Shown: positions 4,746 through 5,470 of the stretch, piece after piece
How the letters are laid out: each line of letters starts with the position of its first letter
How positions within the stretch are numbered: the first letter of the stretch is position 1
Source of the DNA: Candidatus Tenebribacter mawsonii
GTDB lineage: Bacteria > Cloacimonadota > Cloacimonadia > Cloacimonadales > TCS61
DNA length: 5,470 nucleotides
Assembly (NCBI GenBank): GCA_030765665.1
Contig: JAVCCD010000351.1
Location: 1 to 5,470, forward strand
Reading direction: 5' to 3'
Position numbers and translations under genes: made by a program
Notes under the pieces: model-generated
What the model was told of the DNA's origin: nothing
The model's database searches: none
The model's input: only the letters and a program-made list of their open reading frames with translations

Positions 4746-5135
4746 TCATTCAGGAAATTCGTAGGAACAGTGCTTGCAAACTTTTGCTTCAGGCAATATC
4801 TTCTCTGCGCATTTGGGGCAAGTTTTCATTATGCCTCTGATTTCCTCATCAAGTTTTATGTTGTAGCGATTGGCAGCAAGAAATCCATCAATTATTAAAA
4901 TTGGATATATGACAAAAGCTCCGAAGCCTATAGTTACGATAAGTATTCCAATTGCAACCGGAAACACTATAACTCCTAACAATATCTTACCACAGTATAT
5001 ATAGCCAAATCCTGGAAAGATGAGGTTTAAGCCTACGGCAGCCCACCCATTTTTTCTCTTTTTCTCCAAAGAATCAATTTCCATCCACGTTTTTTTCGCC
5101 TCTACTTTCATACGCCATGCTCCTATACTTTTCAC
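4746..5135 (-). CDS. TM2-domain membrane protein with C-terminal zinc ribbon
   Basis: With the GTG start at 5135 the protein has 129 residues. A charged N-terminus is followed by a TM2-type region (about 29-90). This begins with a polar turn and NLIFPGFGYIYCGK, then has hydrophobic helices at about 33-47 and 51-82. The tail is a zinc ribbon (105-127) with CPKCAE and CKHC, which fits the UPF0547-type pattern CxxC-x10-CxxC. It is probably an inner-membrane protein with the ribbon in the cytoplasm; the role is unknown. AGGAGG lies 7 nt before the GTG, the best ribosome-binding site here. An ATG at 5111 also has AGGAG 8 nt upstream (121 aa), and a TTG at 5183 (145 aa) has only a badly spaced GAGAGGA. 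The gene follows the truncated gene at 5234 and precedes repeat copy 4. Confidence 0.87.
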   Translation of the reverse strand: MKSIGAWRMKVEAKKTWMEIDSLEKKRKNGWAAVGLNLIFPGFGYIYCGKILLGVIVFPVAIGILIVTIGFGAFVIYPILIIDGFLAANRYNIKLDEEIRGIMKTCPKCAEKILPEAKVCKHCSYEFPE

Positions 5136-5142
5136 TTTCACA

Positions 5143-5150
5143 CCTCCTCC
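5143..5150 (-). promoter_or_regulatory. Strong ribosome binding site deciding the TM2 gene start
   Basis: GGAGGAGG on the minus strand places AGGAGG 7 nt before the GTG at 5135. This makes the GTG more likely than the upstream TTG at 5183, although the downstream ATG at 5111 has its own AGGAG. Confidence 0.65.
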
Positions 5151-5169
5151 AACTGCTTTAATTAAATTC

Positions 5170-5188
5170 AGGATTTCTAGCAAATCCT
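5170..5188. other. Leader hairpin AGGATTT/AAATCCT
   Basis: A perfect 7-bp stem with a 5-nt loop lies between the stop of the truncated gene (5234) and the ribosome binding site of the TM2 gene. It may be a weak terminator for the first gene or a leader structure for the second; there is no strong U-tract. Confidence 0.35.
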
Positions 5189-5204
5189 CTCGTTACTTTT
5201 TGCA

Positions 5205-5231
5205 ACTATACTACTACAGTATGTTAGTCAA
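5205..5231 (-). promoter_or_regulatory. Possible promoter for the TM2 gene
   Basis: TTGACT (5226-5231) and TATAGT (5205-5210) are each one base from consensus but only 15 nt apart, shorter than the ideal 17. Their position in the short gap before the TM2 gene is plausible. Confidence 0.3.
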
Positions 5232-5233
5232 AT

Positions 5234-5470
5234 TTATTTTTTCTGCCAGCAAGTACACTCATTCGCATTACCATGTATATTCTCTGACCAAGACTTATTT
5301 GGAAATCTTTGAATTAAGGAGCCTTCATTCTTTGCGATTTCTAGACCTATCTTTCCATGAACCGTCAGCGTTTTATTGCTAGAAGCATTAATAGAACTTG
5401 CAAAATCAAGATAGGCATCAGAATAAAATTTTATCAGTTGAGCAATCACGAAATGGCTATCAAAAACATA
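5234..5470 (-). CDS. Small conserved hypothetical protein, 5' end beyond the window
   Basis: The frame is open to the edge of the window. It reads YVFDSHFVIAQLIK from the first visible codon, matching residues 16-29 of the 87-aa protein at 4168-4431, so about 15 residues are missing at the start. A GTG at 5449 is in frame but lies inside this conserved block and is not the start. The two proteins share the first 24 visible positions with few changes, then HGKI and SENIHG, while the middle differs and is several residues longer here. The C-terminus ends in CTCWQKK. There is no membrane segment. No repeat copy separates it from the TM2 gene, from which it is about 100 nt away, so these two could be co-transcribed. 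The function is unknown. Confidence 0.8.
   Translation of the reverse strand, partial: YVFDSHFVIAQLIKFYSDAYLDFASSINASSNKTLTVHGKIGLEIAKNEGSLIQRFPNKSWSENIHGNANECTCWQKK

Noticed and set aside
5136..5183. N-terminal extension of the TM2 protein from a TTG
   Set aside because: The TTG lacks a well-spaced ribosome binding site, while AGGAGG is placed ideally before the GTG at 5135.
5020..5382. A 120-codon plus-strand frame
   Set aside because: It runs antisense through the TM2 gene and its truncated neighbour, both of which have family support on the minus strand.

Overview
This is an AT-rich window in which every supportable gene lies on the minus strand, so transcription runs right to left. The genes are short, mutually unrelated and mostly of unknown function, and most are separated by related non-coding repeats. 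This is typical of accessory DNA such as an island or gene-cassette array in an environmental bacterium. Clear Shine-Dalgarno sites (AGGAG, AGGAGG), GTG start use and bacterial families (AlbA_2/HATPase, TM2, UPF0547 zinc ribbon) make it bacterial. The sequence does not allow a species or phylum to be named.

In transcription order (from position 5470 down): a 5'-truncated gene (5234-5470) of a small family; a TM2-domain membrane protein with a C-terminal zinc ribbon (4746-5135); repeat copy 4 (4453-4732); an 87-aa protein paralogous to the truncated gene (4168-4431); a GC-rich hairpin with the architecture of an integron attC site (4113-4170); a 228-aa protein with one membrane anchor (3405-4091); repeat copy 3 (3147-3347); a 227-aa three-helix membrane protein (2401-3084); repeat copy 2 (2291-2371); a 182/176-aa cytosolic protein (1754-2284/2302); repeat copy 1 (1533-1743); and a 491-aa AlbA_2 (Schlafen-type) plus HATPase_c_4 regulator (43-1518).

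The main discovery is the nature of the repeats. Copy 4 translates to an N-terminus containing HHVTQRGN followed by RQEIFEDGDDF, the signature of REP-associated/IS200-like Y1 tyrosine transposases (RAYT). Copies 1 and 3 begin MPRQ-R-IIPHEA in the same way. All four copies are in the same orientation as the genes, none carries a complete transposase, and they form a decay series: copy 3 differs from copy 4 by a 79-bp deletion between TTGA repeats, and copy 2 by a larger deletion at GCAG. Each copy starts with a U-tailed hairpin just after the previous gene's stop. Three of them (1, 3, 4) then carry a promoter-like TTGACA/TTAACA-17-TACCAT, and each ends at a GTT just before the next gene. The repeats therefore look like mobile punctuation (terminator plus promoter) that makes each accessory gene an independent transcription unit.

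The attC-like site raises the possibility that this is part of an integron cassette array into which transposase-derived elements have spread. No integrase is in view, so this remains an inference. No direct functional cooperation between the genes is evident beyond their shared accessory, cassette-like arrangement.
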